The translations under genes were made by a program, and so were the position numbers. The notes beneath the pieces were generated by a model. That model was not told the origin of the DNA. It saw only the letters and a program-made list of their open reading frames with translations, and ran no database searches. 33,155 nt of DNA. Source: Phormidesmis priestleyi Ana. GTDB taxonomy: Bacteria; Cyanobacteriota; Cyanobacteriia; Phormidesmidales; Phormidesmidaceae. Of the stretch, positions 14,484-24,800 are shown in pieces (the first letter of the stretch is position 1; each line of letters begins with the position of its first letter). The stretch covers positions 1-33,155 of the forward strand of contig LJZR01000040.1 in assembly GCA_001314865.1 (NCBI GenBank), written 5' to 3'.

Positions 14484-16658
14484 CTAAGAGCGTTTAATGT
14501 TGTTGATATGTTGTTGATCCAATCTGTTGGATGGATGGGTGTTATTCAAAAAGGATAACGCTGCTGGCACATCGAGTAGATAGTTTTTGACCATCTCTAG
14601 CGAAAACAGGTCGGGTAGTGCTTGCTGGAATTTGCTGAGCCTATACTCTGGTAGCTCAGAGAGCACAAATGACTCGGTGGTCGGACTATCCCAAAAGCGC
14701 TGAGTACGTATTTCTTTGAGTGAAAGATTGATCGTATTGGGACCCACGCTATCGCCCTCAATTTTGAGGCGAAAGTTGTCGGCGACAATTTTCCAATCGT
14801 GGCCATATTGCAGGCCGTATTTTAGGGTGTGGTTAATTTGCCCGCCTGCAAATGTCCACCAAATGGCTCGGTCTGCTTCGTACTGAATGCATTGCCCTTG
14901 CGCTTTTTCTTGAGCTTTCTTGAGTAGATTGCCTAAGTCATCTCTAGCAGCATCCAAACGCACTTGCGTTTGTGGATCAATGTAGGGGATGGCGGCATCT
15001 GCTTTTAGCACGGCGGCGATCTGTTGGCATATTTCGTAGCCGAGTAGCTGCGGCACAAATCCGCCCCAGTTTGGCTTTTTGCCTCTGGGGGCTGGCTCTA
15101 CTCGGATGGTGCGATCGCTGTGATTGACATGCTTCACCACCCAAGCGCGACCGCCCAACAAAAAAGAGCTAATCTCTTCTACGAGCTTATCGACAAAGGC
15201 TTGCTCTAATGAACCGACCACATAGCCTGCTTTAGTTGTAACCTTATACAGCACAGGACTACTAAATACGGCGTATAGCTCCATAAAGTTTTTGCGGCCA
15301 AAGACTTTTTCGGCTTTGTCACCCATGGAGAGCAAGCCTCCCGACTCATACAAAAAGCCTTCGCGCAGCATGTGAGCGATGAGGGTGTCAAATTCTGGGG
15401 CTGTGATGTTTGAAAAGTCAGTGATGACGGTGAGCTGCTGCCAACATCGCTCGGCGCTAATTGCTCCAAACTGAAGGGTGAGCGCGAGTAGCTGATGCAC
15501 GAGTACGGGCCAAGCGCGGGTATTCAATTTTATTGACTCTACCCAGCCAGTGCGGACTAACTCAACAATGGCGATCGCCTGCAAAGCCGGTTCTATATCT
15601 TCACAAAAAAAGGTAGTATTTGCCCGTTGCTGAGCTCTTCGGCCAGTGCGGCCTAACCGCTGCAAAAAAGAAGAGGCTGTCGAGGGCGCATTGGCCTGAA
15701 ACACCAAATCGAGATCGCCGACATCAATGCCTAGCTCTAAAGTAGAGGTACAGACGATACTCGCATTTTCGCCTTGATAAAACCGAGCTTCTGCCGCGTT
15801 GCGTTCTTCTAAAGAGACAGAGCTATGATGCACAAACACGTCAGTTCCTCGGTTTCGCAGGCGCTCGGCAATATCTTCGGCCAAGGAGCGACTTTCGCAA
15901 AAGAACAAACTTTTTTGCCCGGCGGCTTTTTGGCTGGCTTCTTGGGCGATCGCACCCAATGTCTCTCTCAAATGAACCTTTAAATCTTTTGGCGAAGGCT
16001 TTTTCGGCGGATCAACCACACAGCCTTCTCTTTTGGAAGTTCCTTGCATCCAATGAAGGATCGCTTCTGGATTGCCGACGGTGGCACTCAGTCCCACGCG
16101 CTGGATGTCGTTGGGGGTATAGCGAGCAATGCGCTCTAAAACAGAGATTAGGTGGGTGCCGCGATCGCTGCCTGCTAGGGCATGAATTTCATCAATCACC
16201 ACCCCTCGCAGATCGCCAAATAGCTTGGCATGAGGCACCTTAGATGAGAGCAACATGACTTCTAAAGATTCGGGCGTCGTCATGAGTAACGTTGCAGGCT
16301 CTTTCATAAAAGCTTTCTTGTCAGACGCTTTGACATCGCCATGCCATAAAAAGCGTCTGAGCCCGACCATGTCGGTATACAGGCCCAACCGTTCTGCCTG
16401 ATTGTTGAGCAGCGCTTTAATGGGGGCGATGTAGAGTAGTCCGACCCCCGCAGGCTCATTGTCCATGAGCTGAGCGAGCATCGGAAACATGGAAGCTTCC
16501 GTTTTCCCCCCGGCTGTGGGCGCAAGGATAACGGCATTTTTGCCATCTAGCAGGGCATGGCTAGAGAGTTCTTGAACCGGACGCAAGGATGTCCAGCCCA
16601 ATCGAGAGACGATGGCTTCTTGCAAGCGAACAGGAAAACGAGAAAAGGCTGAGGTCAT
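14484..16658 (-). CDS. brxHI: BREX DEAD/DEAH-box helicase BrxHI
   Basis: Superfamily 2 helicase of the Lhr-like kind. Motif I APTAGGKTE (46-54), motif II DEIH (156-159), motif III SAT (191-193), and motif VI QRLGRTGR near residue 335 are all present; the C-terminal half is the extended region seen in Lhr-like proteins. It starts 3 bases after the stop of brxD, so the two are translationally close. In BREX type 6 a BrxHI is the last gene of the operon, as here. It should unwind or translocate on DNA during phage exclusion; its exact step is not known. Confidence 0.85.
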   Translation of the reverse strand: MTSAFSRFPVRLQEAIVSRLGWTSLRPVQELSSHALLDGKNAVILAPTAGGKTEASMFPMLAQLMDNEPAGVGLLYIAPIKALLNNQAERLGLYTDMVGLRRFLWHGDVKASDKKAFMKEPATLLMTTPESLEVMLLSSKVPHAKLFGDLRGVVIDEIHALAGSDRGTHLISVLERIARYTPNDIQRVGLSATVGNPEAILHWMQGTSKREGCVVDPPKKPSPKDLKVHLRETLGAIAQEASQKAAGQKSLFFCESRSLAEDIAERLRNRGTDVFVHHSSVSLEERNAAEARFYQGENASIVCTSTLELGIDVGDLDLVFQANAPSTASSFLQRLGRTGRRAQQRANTTFFCEDIEPALQAIAIVELVRTGWVESIKLNTRAWPVLVHQLLALTLQFGAISAERCWQQLTVITDFSNITAPEFDTLIAHMLREGFLYESGGLLSMGDKAEKVFGRKNFMELYAVFSSPVLYKVTTKAGYVVGSLEQAFVDKLVEEISSFLLGGRAWVVKHVNHSDRTIRVEPAPRGKKPNWGGFVPQLLGYEICQQIAAVLKADAAIPYIDPQTQVRLDAARDDLGNLLKKAQEKAQGQCIQYEADRAIWWTFAGGQINHTLKYGLQYGHDWKIVADNFRLKIEGDSVGPNTINLSLKEIRTQRFWDSPTTESFVLSELPEYRLSKFQQALPDLFSLEMVKNYLLDVPAALSFLNNTHPSNRLDQQHINNIKRS

Positions 16659-16661
16659 GAA

Positions 16662-17981
16662 TTAAAACTCAACCAGGGCATAGTTTTTTTCGTCTTGCGG
16701 CTCTGGATCAAACACAGGAAGCCCGGAGCGAATGCGCGTTTCGTCTTCGGTTAAATCAGTAGGCTCAAAGCCTTCTACTGTCATCGGGTCATAGTCCGCG
16801 TTTTGATCGGTTAAGTCCAACACATTGATAAACGCTCGCAGGAACTGACGCGGCACAACCCCAACATCTCCTTTAAAGCCAGCGGTTACTTTATTGACCA
16901 GTTTTTCAATGAAATCGGTTGTAACTTTATCGGCGAGTCTGGCAGGGTTTACGGTGGGATATATCTCTCGCAGTTTTAGGGCGACATCTCTGAGTCGTTG
17001 AGCATTAAAGGGTTTGAGTTCTAGCTGGGGCTGCCGGGGATTCACAAACCCGCCTTTGCTCTCAAACCTGACGCGATCATGCAAAGGGGGAAGCCCAGCA
17101 ACGCCGCGCTTGGTATCAAAGAATTCGGGTGTGCCGGTAAAGATCCACAGCAGTCCTTGGTAGCGATCGGCAGCGTCGCAAATTTGGCGGATGCCATTGA
17201 GTGATTTGCCGCGTACGTCGGTACGCATTCGCAAAATGGTTTCGGCTTCGTCAATCACAATCACCAGTCCTTTGTACCCAGCCGCTTTGACAATTTCTAG
17301 AATGCCTTGTAGATAATCGAGCGCTTCGCGGCTACCGATATCTCCTTTAATGCCCGCTGCTTTTTTGGCGCTGGCGGCGACATTTTCACTGCCCGAGAGC
17401 CAGGAAATAAGGGCGCTGGCCTCGGCGATTTTGCCTGCTTGCTTGAGCGTAAAAATAGTGCGCAAGACGCGAGCCATGTCTTCGGGTGCTTTGCCGCTCG
17501 TCATAGAGGCCAGATCTTCTTCTAGTCGGTTTCGGACTTTGTCGTCGAAGTCATCTGCGTCTTCGTCGGCACCTGTGCTGATTAAGCTGTCTTCTACTTT
17601 GGCAATCCAGCGGTCGAGGATGTCGCTAAGGGCACCTCTGGAGCAGGTTTTGGTGCCTAGCTCTTGCACCACTTTGCGGTACACATCGTCAAATTTGTAA
17701 AAGTGCAGGTCATTATCAGAAACCACCACAAAACTGGTGGCAAAATCTTTTGCCTGAGCGTCGAGCACCGCCAGACGAGACATGAAAGTTTTACCGCAAC
17801 CGTAACCGCCTCTTAAAAACTTAAAGACACCTTCTTGGCTGGCGGCTAGGGTGAGCTGCCGGTCTAGTTCGGTGCGCTGGGTGTCGATGCCTACCGCAAA
17901 GGTTTCGAGGGAGCGATCGGGGACGACGCCTGAGCGCAGCCGCTCAAAAATATGCTCAATATCGCGTTCGCTGATGGCCAT
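16662..17981 (-). CDS. brxD: BREX ATP-binding protein BrxD
   Basis: P-loop ATPase of 439 residues with Walker A GGYGCGKT (58-65) and Walker B GLVIVIDEAETIL (D244, E245), plus WIFTGTPEFFDT, a sensor-like motif, and PRQFLRAFINVLD near the end. These features and the position between pglZ and brxHI match BrxD of BREX types 2 and 6. It starts 15 bases after pglZ and is followed after 3 bases by brxHI. The ATPase is thought to work with BrxHI and PglZ; no nuclease domain is visible. Confidence 0.85.
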   Translation of the reverse strand: MAISERDIEHIFERLRSGVVPDRSLETFAVGIDTQRTELDRQLTLAASQEGVFKFLRGGYGCGKTFMSRLAVLDAQAKDFATSFVVVSDNDLHFYKFDDVYRKVVQELGTKTCSRGALSDILDRWIAKVEDSLISTGADEDADDFDDKVRNRLEEDLASMTSGKAPEDMARVLRTIFTLKQAGKIAEASALISWLSGSENVAASAKKAAGIKGDIGSREALDYLQGILEIVKAAGYKGLVIVIDEAETILRMRTDVRGKSLNGIRQICDAADRYQGLLWIFTGTPEFFDTKRGVAGLPPLHDRVRFESKGGFVNPRQPQLELKPFNAQRLRDVALKLREIYPTVNPARLADKVTTDFIEKLVNKVTAGFKGDVGVVPRQFLRAFINVLDLTDQNADYDPMTVEGFEPTDLTEDETRIRSGLPVFDPEPQDEKNYALVEF

Positions 17982-17996
17982 TTCTTTACCTGAGTT

Positions 17997-20900
17997 TTAG
18001 GAACTTTGATTGCCTTTAACGTAGCGTTTGCCGGTGGCGGTGGTTTCTACACTGACGGAGAACGGTACTTTTTGCCGATGCGTTTCAAAGTGCAGGGCAA
18101 ACTGTCTGACTTTGCGGGGGGTGCCTAACAGCCGGACGAGTTCGGTTTCGGTGATGGCATTGTACTGGGCTAAATGCAAAAACACATCGCGGATGCGGTC
18201 GTCTTCAAAGCTACTTTGCCAGTCATTCGTTGGCTCTCCTGAATTCGAGGTGCGACTTGATGTGCGACTTGATGACTGAGTAGTCGTGGCGGCTTCTGTT
18301 TGGCCAGCTGTTTGGCCAGCTGTTTGGCCAGACCTTCGTTTAGAGCCTGCGACTTCAAAATAGGTGTCGATCACCGCAGGCTGCACGTCTTCAGCGCCGT
18401 CGGAGTGGTATACCTCTAGCTTAATGCGCTCGTCTTTGGGGCCTTTGAGCTTAAAGAGGATTTCTACCCAGTCTTGATCGATGGCAAGTTGTACCTGTTG
18501 ATTTTTGAGCTGCGCGCCTGTTGCCTCGGCAATGTTGACGTCGATATCGGGACGGTTGGGTACGCGCAGCGACAGGTTAAGGGTGCTTGCGCCGGTAAAG
18601 GTCAGCACGCCTTGGGCGTTGGCCGCGGGTTTGACCTTTACCTGTACACGGTCGAATCCAGCGATCGCACTCCTTGCTTCTGCCTCAATGACATAGGGCA
18701 CCCAGTTAGCACTGCTCTGATAGCGGTGCGACACGGTGAGTACCGGAATAACGCGCTCTTGCAGGCTATTGCCGCCATGGACAAACGTGGCACCGGGATT
18801 GCCAGTGGCAAAAATTGCGGTGTTTTTAGGAAAAACGACATACTTGGCTGAGTCGCTGCTATGCGGCAAGTAGCTGAGTGAACTGAGCGAAACGGTGGAT
18901 AAATCCTGCTCTCTGCGGAGTTCATCAATCAGCACATGACGGCGTTGGGGGTCGGTTTTTTTGCCCCAGTCGCGCTGTTCAATGGTCACGCGGTCTTGCA
19001 GCAAAAAACCGTGGTCGGCAGTGAATACAAATTCGTTAAAGCCGAGTGTTCTGAGGTGGTTCCAGGCAGATTTTAGCTGCTGTAGCCAGCGCTCGAAGGT
19101 GACGATGCCCACGTTGGCTTCACCGGCATCGTCAATTTCTTTGCTGTGGACGACGAGCAAGTCGATTTTGCTGAGACTGCTTTTGAGGCTTTTGGTCGAT
19201 TTTTCGCAGACATCTGCCAGGGTGAGGGCTTTGGCGCGGCGATGAATGCCGTCAATACTGCGATCGCACATTGCTCTGAGCCTATCAGCAGGCCGACTCA
19301 CCGTATATTCTCCTGACTTAAATCCCTTGAATTCGCCTTTGGCAAGTGTCAGCCGCCCGCCCTTATGGACAGGCGAAAGTGCGTTCATTCCCACTGAGGT
19401 GAGTGTGGGCAGTTCGGCATAGCGGGCCTTGAGTATTGCCGTTGTGCCAGCAGCTGTGCCAGTGCCAGTGCCTTCTAGCTCTAGCAGTAGTTCGGTGGCC
19501 ATTTCGTAGCGGAAGGCATCAACCAGAAAATAGGCGACTTTGGCATCGCTGTTGCTGGGGCCGCCTGCGGGGCTGGCCTGCGTGAGCGGATGCACGACCT
19601 GTTCGTACAGGGTGCGTTGCTGAAGGGCGGGTTCGGGCAAAAAGCCTTCGGCTTCGCAAATGTTGGAGAAAGCAACTGCCCAGTCATCGGCCCAGGTTCG
19701 GTAGGTTTGGCGTAGGCGGTCGGCCTGGGTTTGCAGTTCGGTGAAGTGGGGCAGCGTGCTGTCGAGCAGTTTGGAGCGCTGCTGCTCTAGGTGGCGGTGG
19801 GCTAAATCGACCTGATAGCCGCTTTGGGTATAGGCATCTAGCGCGGCTTGCAGGGTTTGGCCGGGGGCGAGGGGCTGGCCAATGCTGACGATGGTGCTGC
19901 CCAGGTGCGCCATAGACTGAATGAGCAGCCATTCGAGGCGGCGTTGGGGGTCGCGCTGTAGCCAAAAAGATTGGGTATCGAGGCGCACTTTGGCCCACTG
20001 TAAGGCGCTGAGCCAGTCGTCGGTGGCGAGTGCTTGCAGGGCTCCTTTTTCGAGGACGGTGGTTTCTTCGAGTCGGAAGGTGTCGATTTTGCCGAGGTCT
20101 TCGGGGCGGATGTCTTCAAATTCTGCGCTGAGGCGAGCTTCGACCAGGGTGGCGGTGTCGGCGTAGATGTTGGGGTGGCGATCGCGCAAATGATTAATCA
20201 GGCGATCGCACCGTTCCCGCAAGGGCTTGGAGAGCGCTTTTAACCGTCTTAGCTCCGGCATTTTGGCCTCACGGGTGAGGTCGTGAACATACTCTACGCC
20301 CATGAGCCAAGCGATAAAGGTAATGGTCAAATCACTAAAGTTGTAGTCTTCTTTTTGTAAGTCGGTGATTTGGAGATAAAAGTCAATAAAAGTGGCGTCT
20401 AAGCCGGTGGCGCGATTGAGATGATCGACCAGGAGCGCTAGCGTATCAGCGCTGCTGAATTTGGTTTGGAAGGCTTCTTTGCCTGAGATCAGGCTGTCTA
20501 AAATCCAAGTGAGGTCAAGATTGTCGAGGTAGTGACTCAGATCGTCTTGGGGTTGGCTAAGGGCGGTTTGGAGCCATTGTTCGGCATGGGCGAGGTCAGG
20601 GACGCCGTGGGAGAGGTAGCCTTCGATATCGTCGGGGCTAACTTTGCCGGTGGCGGATTCGCGCACTAGGGTGTCGAGGGCTTTGCGGTAGCGAGTACCG
20701 GCTCGGTATAGCTCTAATATGGGCGTTTTGCGAATGGTGTCTTCGATATGGCCGGGCATGTGAATCAGCAGCAGGTCAGGCGTTTCGTTGTTACCGTGGG
20801 CTTCTAGGGCGAGCATCATTTCGAGATAGCTGCCGCGAAAGGAAACGACAGGGGCAAAGAAGTCGCCTTGGGCATGGCGCAAGGCGAGGCGATCAACAAA

Positions 20901-21023
20901 GGCGGTGTAGTGGTTGTCTTTGTCGAGCCAGATGACGAGCTTTTGATTGCGCAGCTCGCGGCTAACGTCGGCTTCTAGAGTGGTGGTGATGGGGGTCGTG
21001 GTGATGGGGGCAGAGGTGGGCAT
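17997..21023 (-). CDS. pglZ: BREX protein PglZ (1008 aa)
   Basis: PglZ is the hallmark BREX protein with an alkaline-phosphatase-like core. The metal-site motifs are VAYFLVDAFRYEMATELL (DAFRYE 502-507) and FVFTADHGFLL (DHG 670-672). The long N-terminal helical half is as expected for the family, and the C-terminus carries a repeat-rich linker followed by a small domain. PglZ members have been shown to be phosphodiesterases or nucleases in some systems. It is separated from pglX by a PIN toxin-antitoxin pair. The start at 21023 is the first ATG (MPTSAPITTT). Confidence 0.85.
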   Translation of the reverse strand: MPTSAPITTTPITTTLEADVSRELRNQKLVIWLDKDNHYTAFVDRLALRHAQGDFFAPVVSFRGSYLEMMLALEAHGNNETPDLLLIHMPGHIEDTIRKTPILELYRAGTRYRKALDTLVRESATGKVSPDDIEGYLSHGVPDLAHAEQWLQTALSQPQDDLSHYLDNLDLTWILDSLISGKEAFQTKFSSADTLALLVDHLNRATGLDATFIDFYLQITDLQKEDYNFSDLTITFIAWLMGVEYVHDLTREAKMPELRRLKALSKPLRERCDRLINHLRDRHPNIYADTATLVEARLSAEFEDIRPEDLGKIDTFRLEETTVLEKGALQALATDDWLSALQWAKVRLDTQSFWLQRDPQRRLEWLLIQSMAHLGSTIVSIGQPLAPGQTLQAALDAYTQSGYQVDLAHRHLEQQRSKLLDSTLPHFTELQTQADRLRQTYRTWADDWAVAFSNICEAEGFLPEPALQQRTLYEQVVHPLTQASPAGGPSNSDAKVAYFLVDAFRYEMATELLLELEGTGTGTAAGTTAILKARYAELPTLTSVGMNALSPVHKGGRLTLAKGEFKGFKSGEYTVSRPADRLRAMCDRSIDGIHRRAKALTLADVCEKSTKSLKSSLSKIDLLVVHSKEIDDAGEANVGIVTFERWLQQLKSAWNHLRTLGFNEFVFTADHGFLLQDRVTIEQRDWGKKTDPQRRHVLIDELRREQDLSTVSLSSLSYLPHSSDSAKYVVFPKNTAIFATGNPGATFVHGGNSLQERVIPVLTVSHRYQSSANWVPYVIEAEARSAIAGFDRVQVKVKPAANAQGVLTFTGASTLNLSLRVPNRPDIDVNIAEATGAQLKNQQVQLAIDQDWVEILFKLKGPKDERIKLEVYHSDGAEDVQPAVIDTYFEVAGSKRRSGQTAGQTAGQTEAATTTQSSSRTSSRTSNSGEPTNDWQSSFEDDRIRDVFLHLAQYNAITETELVRLLGTPRKVRQFALHFETHRQKVPFSVSVETTATGKRYVKGNQSS
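18250..18322. repeat. In-frame 12-bp repeats in the pglZ linker
   Basis: GTGCGACTTGAT is repeated at 18250-18261 and 18262-18273 (coding SRTS twice on the minus strand). TTTGGCCAGCTG is repeated at 18299-18310 and 18311-18322 and partly again, coding GQTA repeats. Both units are multiples of three, so copy changes would alter linker length without a frameshift. Confidence 0.7.
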
Positions 21024-21069
21024 ATGAAATTAAAAAATGGCTCTTGGCCAGTATGACTAGGCTGGGTGC

Positions 21070-21489
21070 CTAGTTGGAAAGCAGAAGGTTTTCAAAGGAC
21101 TGGGTATCTCTCCAACGGTAAACGCTAAAGTCTCGACGATCTGTTGTGAGGATGCGACCGTGCCCGAGTTCTTCTGCCAGTAGAACCAAAGAAGCATCTG
21201 CAAAATCCATAGGCAGGTCTTCGTACTTTTTCATCAGTACTATCATGCGGTCTAAATGCGAGTTTTGGAGATGAAAGACTTCAGCGGCGTTGCGGACAAT
21301 ACTTTGTAAAAATGCTCGTGCAGCCGTTTGGCCTACTGAACGAGCCAGCAGGTAGCAGGTTTCTGTGAGGACTGGGTAAGTCGTAATAAATCCCTCTGAG
21401 AGTTCTATGAAAGCCTGCTGTGCGATCGCATGATCTTCGTCACGCTCACTCAAGAGGGCTATAAACGCGCCCGTATCGGTGATAATCAT
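21070..21489 (-). CDS. PIN-domain toxin (VapC-like, 139 aa)
   Basis: PIN-domain ribonuclease. The acidic active-site residues are visible: D5 in MIITDTGAF, E43 in LTETCYLL, D98 in MDFADASLVLL and D117 in ILTTDRRDFS. Such toxins cleave RNA, often tRNA or rRNA. The start overlaps the antitoxin stop as ATGA. It sits inside the BREX operon between pglX and pglZ on the same strand; such an addiction pair may stabilise the locus. Length is normal for the family. Confidence 0.85.
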   Translation of the reverse strand: MIITDTGAFIALLSERDEDHAIAQQAFIELSEGFITTYPVLTETCYLLARSVGQTAARAFLQSIVRNAAEVFHLQNSHLDRMIVLMKKYEDLPMDFADASLVLLAEELGHGRILTTDRRDFSVYRWRDTQSFENLLLSN

Positions 21490-21800
21490 TGTCGATCTCG
21501 GTTATGCCTGTCTTCCATTTCTTGATGCACTAACGACTTGTAATTGCGTGATAAATGAGGATCTGCATCTTTTATACAGCCTACCAGTCCTAGCTCCTGA
21601 AAGATTTCAAAGGGAGAGTGTTTAGATTCTTGAAGAACCTGATGAGAGGGGGCAGCTTCTTCAGTTTTCGCGGATGACAATGTCTCGTTAGAAGATGCCT
21701 GAAGCTTTTGAATAGCTGTTTGCATGAGCTGGCTAGCTAGCTGAACCTGGTCTGATAGGCTAAGCTGCTCTGCGGCGTTTAATAATTCTTGGATAGTCAT
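21486..21800 (-). CDS. VapB-like antitoxin (104 aa)
   Basis: A helical N-terminus (NAAEQLSLSDQVQLASQLMQ), a Ser/Glu-rich middle, and a C-terminus FEIFQELGLVGCIKDADPHL followed by SRNYKS. The last part resembles the toxin-binding tails of cyanobacterial antitoxins paired with PIN toxins. It is directly upstream of, and overlaps, the PIN gene. No clear DNA-binding fold is visible. It lies 71 bases after the stop of pglX. Confidence 0.7.
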   Translation of the reverse strand: MTIQELLNAAEQLSLSDQVQLASQLMQTAIQKLQASSNETLSSAKTEEAAPSHQVLQESKHSPFEIFQELGLVGCIKDADPHLSRNYKSLVHQEMEDRHNRDRQ

Positions 21801-21871
21801 TGTTTAGGTAGCTCTACTTTTTTACGATGACAGCAAAATTCTAGTCTAAGTGCATTCTATTGGCCTTTTGG

Positions 21872-24800
21872 CTACATGCCTTGGAAGGCGAGCTGTTCTT
21901 TATCGGCTTTTTTGTCCTTTCGTTCGCGGCGTTTTGCCTCTTTTTCTTTTAGCGTTTTGATTATATCGGGATGCTTTGCTTCAAACTGTTGGCGGAGTGT
22001 GTCGGAGTCGGCTTCATCGATGGTGAAGTCGGGGCCGATTTCGTCTTGCAGGCGCAGTTCCCATTCGTAGGCTTTGGCGGGGTGGTATTGCCAAAAGCAG
22101 CCGTGGGCGACGGCGAGGGAGGGGTCTTGCTGGCATTTGGTATCGACGCGGTTGGGGAAGTAGCGGGCGGCGAGGTGTGACCAGTCGTAGTCTTTTTTGC
22201 CTTTGGCGGTACAGAGTTCGTGCCACCAGGTTTTAGGTTTTTTCCATTGGGGTTCTAGCAGCGGCCACAGGGCGGCGCTGTTGATCATGACGCCGTCGTC
22301 TAGGTTCATTTGGTAGCTGACTTTATCAATTTCGGGGGTGGGGTCTTTAGGATCGGCGGGGGGTGGGATGAGGTCGGCGCATTGGCGAATGAGGGCGATG
22401 AAGGCGGTGAGTTCGGTGTGGAGGGCTTGAATGTGGGTGTAGCGGGTTTCGGCTTTGGCTTGGGTGCTGGGGTCGCCTTGGTTTTTGCTGTCGGCGAGGT
22501 CGGCGAGTTCGCCTTCTAGGGCGGTGAGGTCTTTGGCGGTGTAGTCGGCGAGGAGGTCGGTGAGGGTGTGGGGTGTCCAGCGGTGGATGGAGATGTGGGC
22601 GACGAAGTTTTTGTTGGCGGAGCTGAGGGGGAAGTAGATGGGGCGTTGTTCGTACATGCCGAGGTGGACGTCTTTAAAGAAGTGGAGGCGGAGCCATTCG
22701 TGGAGGGATTTTTTGGTGATGGCGCTGCTGTGGGTGGCCCAGGCTTCGTGGAGGGGGGCGCAGGCGGGGTGGGTGAGGCTGTCAGGCCCGTTTTGTTGAT
22801 CGGCAGAATAGGCAGAAAGATAGAAAATTCCGTGAGGTAGGGGCGTTATGGCTGTGTGCGCTTCGGATTCTGGGGATTGGGATTGTAGCGGTGATGCCAA
22901 GGGAAAACGGCCTAGCGCTAACCCAACTGCATAAGAGATCCAATCTGTTGCGGGTGGCTGTTCGTAGGTGGGTTGCCAAGCAGGCAGCGGTTCCCCGGCA
23001 GGGCGATCTACGGCTCGTTGTGCCCAGGCTTGGGCGTAAGACCAGCAGGTAGCCCCCGGACTAATGAATTCTACCGAAGGTTCTCGGGCGGCTTCGTGGG
23101 TGGTGAAAGCGGCTTCGAGCTGGGCGAAGATTTCGGTGGCGGATTCGATGGGGAAGAGGGGGAGGCGGTTTACGTCGCCAAGCTCAAAGCCAACCCCAGG
23201 ATTCAACGAAGATAGGATAAATCTCGAAATTTGGTTATTCATTACGCACAAAGGATCTTCCATTTCCTGGGGAAAGATAGAAGATCCTTTCCCGCCAAAT
23301 GCACCTGGATATCGATGAACTCTTGCCGAAAAATTAGCACCAATCTGGGAGAACGCGATCCCTCGTCGAAAAAAGTACTCTGTGCCTTGGGGATAGGCTC
23401 CATGTTTTAGTTCCAGTAGAAGCTTTATCTCTAAACCTGCATCTTCCCAGCAAAGAACCTCTGTTAGCGCGTCGATCCACTGCTGTCCTTTGGCACCACC
23501 AACGTATGGAAGCCACCTGTATTGATTCTTGCTAGAGACGTTGAGAGATCGAATGTGAAATTCTGCCTCAACGACCTCGTGAGGCAGACGAAGAAATCTA
23601 GTGTTATCGGAAGTCCATGTACCTTTTCGACTTTGAAAAAGATCCCCTAATTTGGCTGTTTCGTCATAGCGGTTGAGGAATGCCTCATCCCACCAGTAGA
23701 TGAGGGGCTTTTCCTTGATGACATCGAAGCGAGTCGTCTCAAACTCAAATCGCCCTACCTGTGCCAACACCGCCGCCCGCTTACGAGCTATGTTGCCTTC
23801 CGACTTGATATCATTTGGCGCTGGCCGAAATGCAAGGCTCGTCAATTCACTTGGTTTTGCTCGGCGAAAAATAACCATTGCCACCGATAAAACAACTTGA
23901 GCAGCAGAAACTTCTTCAAACGCGCCAGTTTCGAGATCTTCTAATAAGCGTAAATCATATTCTTCAATCAGCTTCTCTCGAATCGCAGAATACTGACTAA
24001 TAAACATCCAATTCCGCATCGTTAGCAACGCCGACAATCCGCCCGGCCTCACCAACTGCAACCCCCGATCCAAAAACGCTGCATAGAGATCTGCCTTTGC
24101 TTCCGGATAGCGCTTCTTCAAATAGTCAGCATCCACCATCTTACTTGCCCCCTGATACGGCGGATTCCCCACCACCAAATCATAAGCGCCCTCCCGCACC
24201 ATCCGAATAAACCTGACCCCCGCCGCCAACTGCTCCCCCTTTAGCCGCAAACCCAAATCATCACTGCGCGTTCGGCTCGCCAAAAACGTTTCGAGCTGTT
24301 CGAGCAAAAGTGCCCTCATCCCCAATCCCTTCCTCGACCCCAACAACAAAGGCGCGTTAGAAAGATTGTCTTCTATGAGGCTAGTTTGCATAGGCTTTTC
24401 GTAGGCTGCAATCGCCTCATCCACCACCCCATCCACCTGCAACAAACTCCCCCAAGCATCCGCCCCCGCCAACGCCGCCACAATCTCATCCGTCAACGCC
24501 CCCGGAATTCCCGTCGTCGCTTCCACCGCCTCTCGCAACGCCTGCCGCGCCTCATCATCCACCGGCAACATCGCCAAATTTAAATTAGACGCCACCAAAT
24601 TCAACGCCCTCGGCCTTGCCCCCTCACAAACCGCCTTCCCCTTCAAATACAGCCCCGCCGCCGCAATCTGCACCGCCCTCGGATCTAAATCCAACCCATA
24701 CAGATTGTTCTCCAAAATCCACTCAACAATCTCTTTATCACTCCAACTTTCGCCGCCCGCTTGCCTCCGGTGCCGCGCCTCCTCTTGATAAAACGCCCGC

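Noticed and set aside
14461-14540. TTGTTG-rich stretch as a possible DGR template (AAC-rich on the other strand)
   Set aside because: It lacks the invariant TGG, TGC and GGTTTTCGA anchor bases of the variable blocks.
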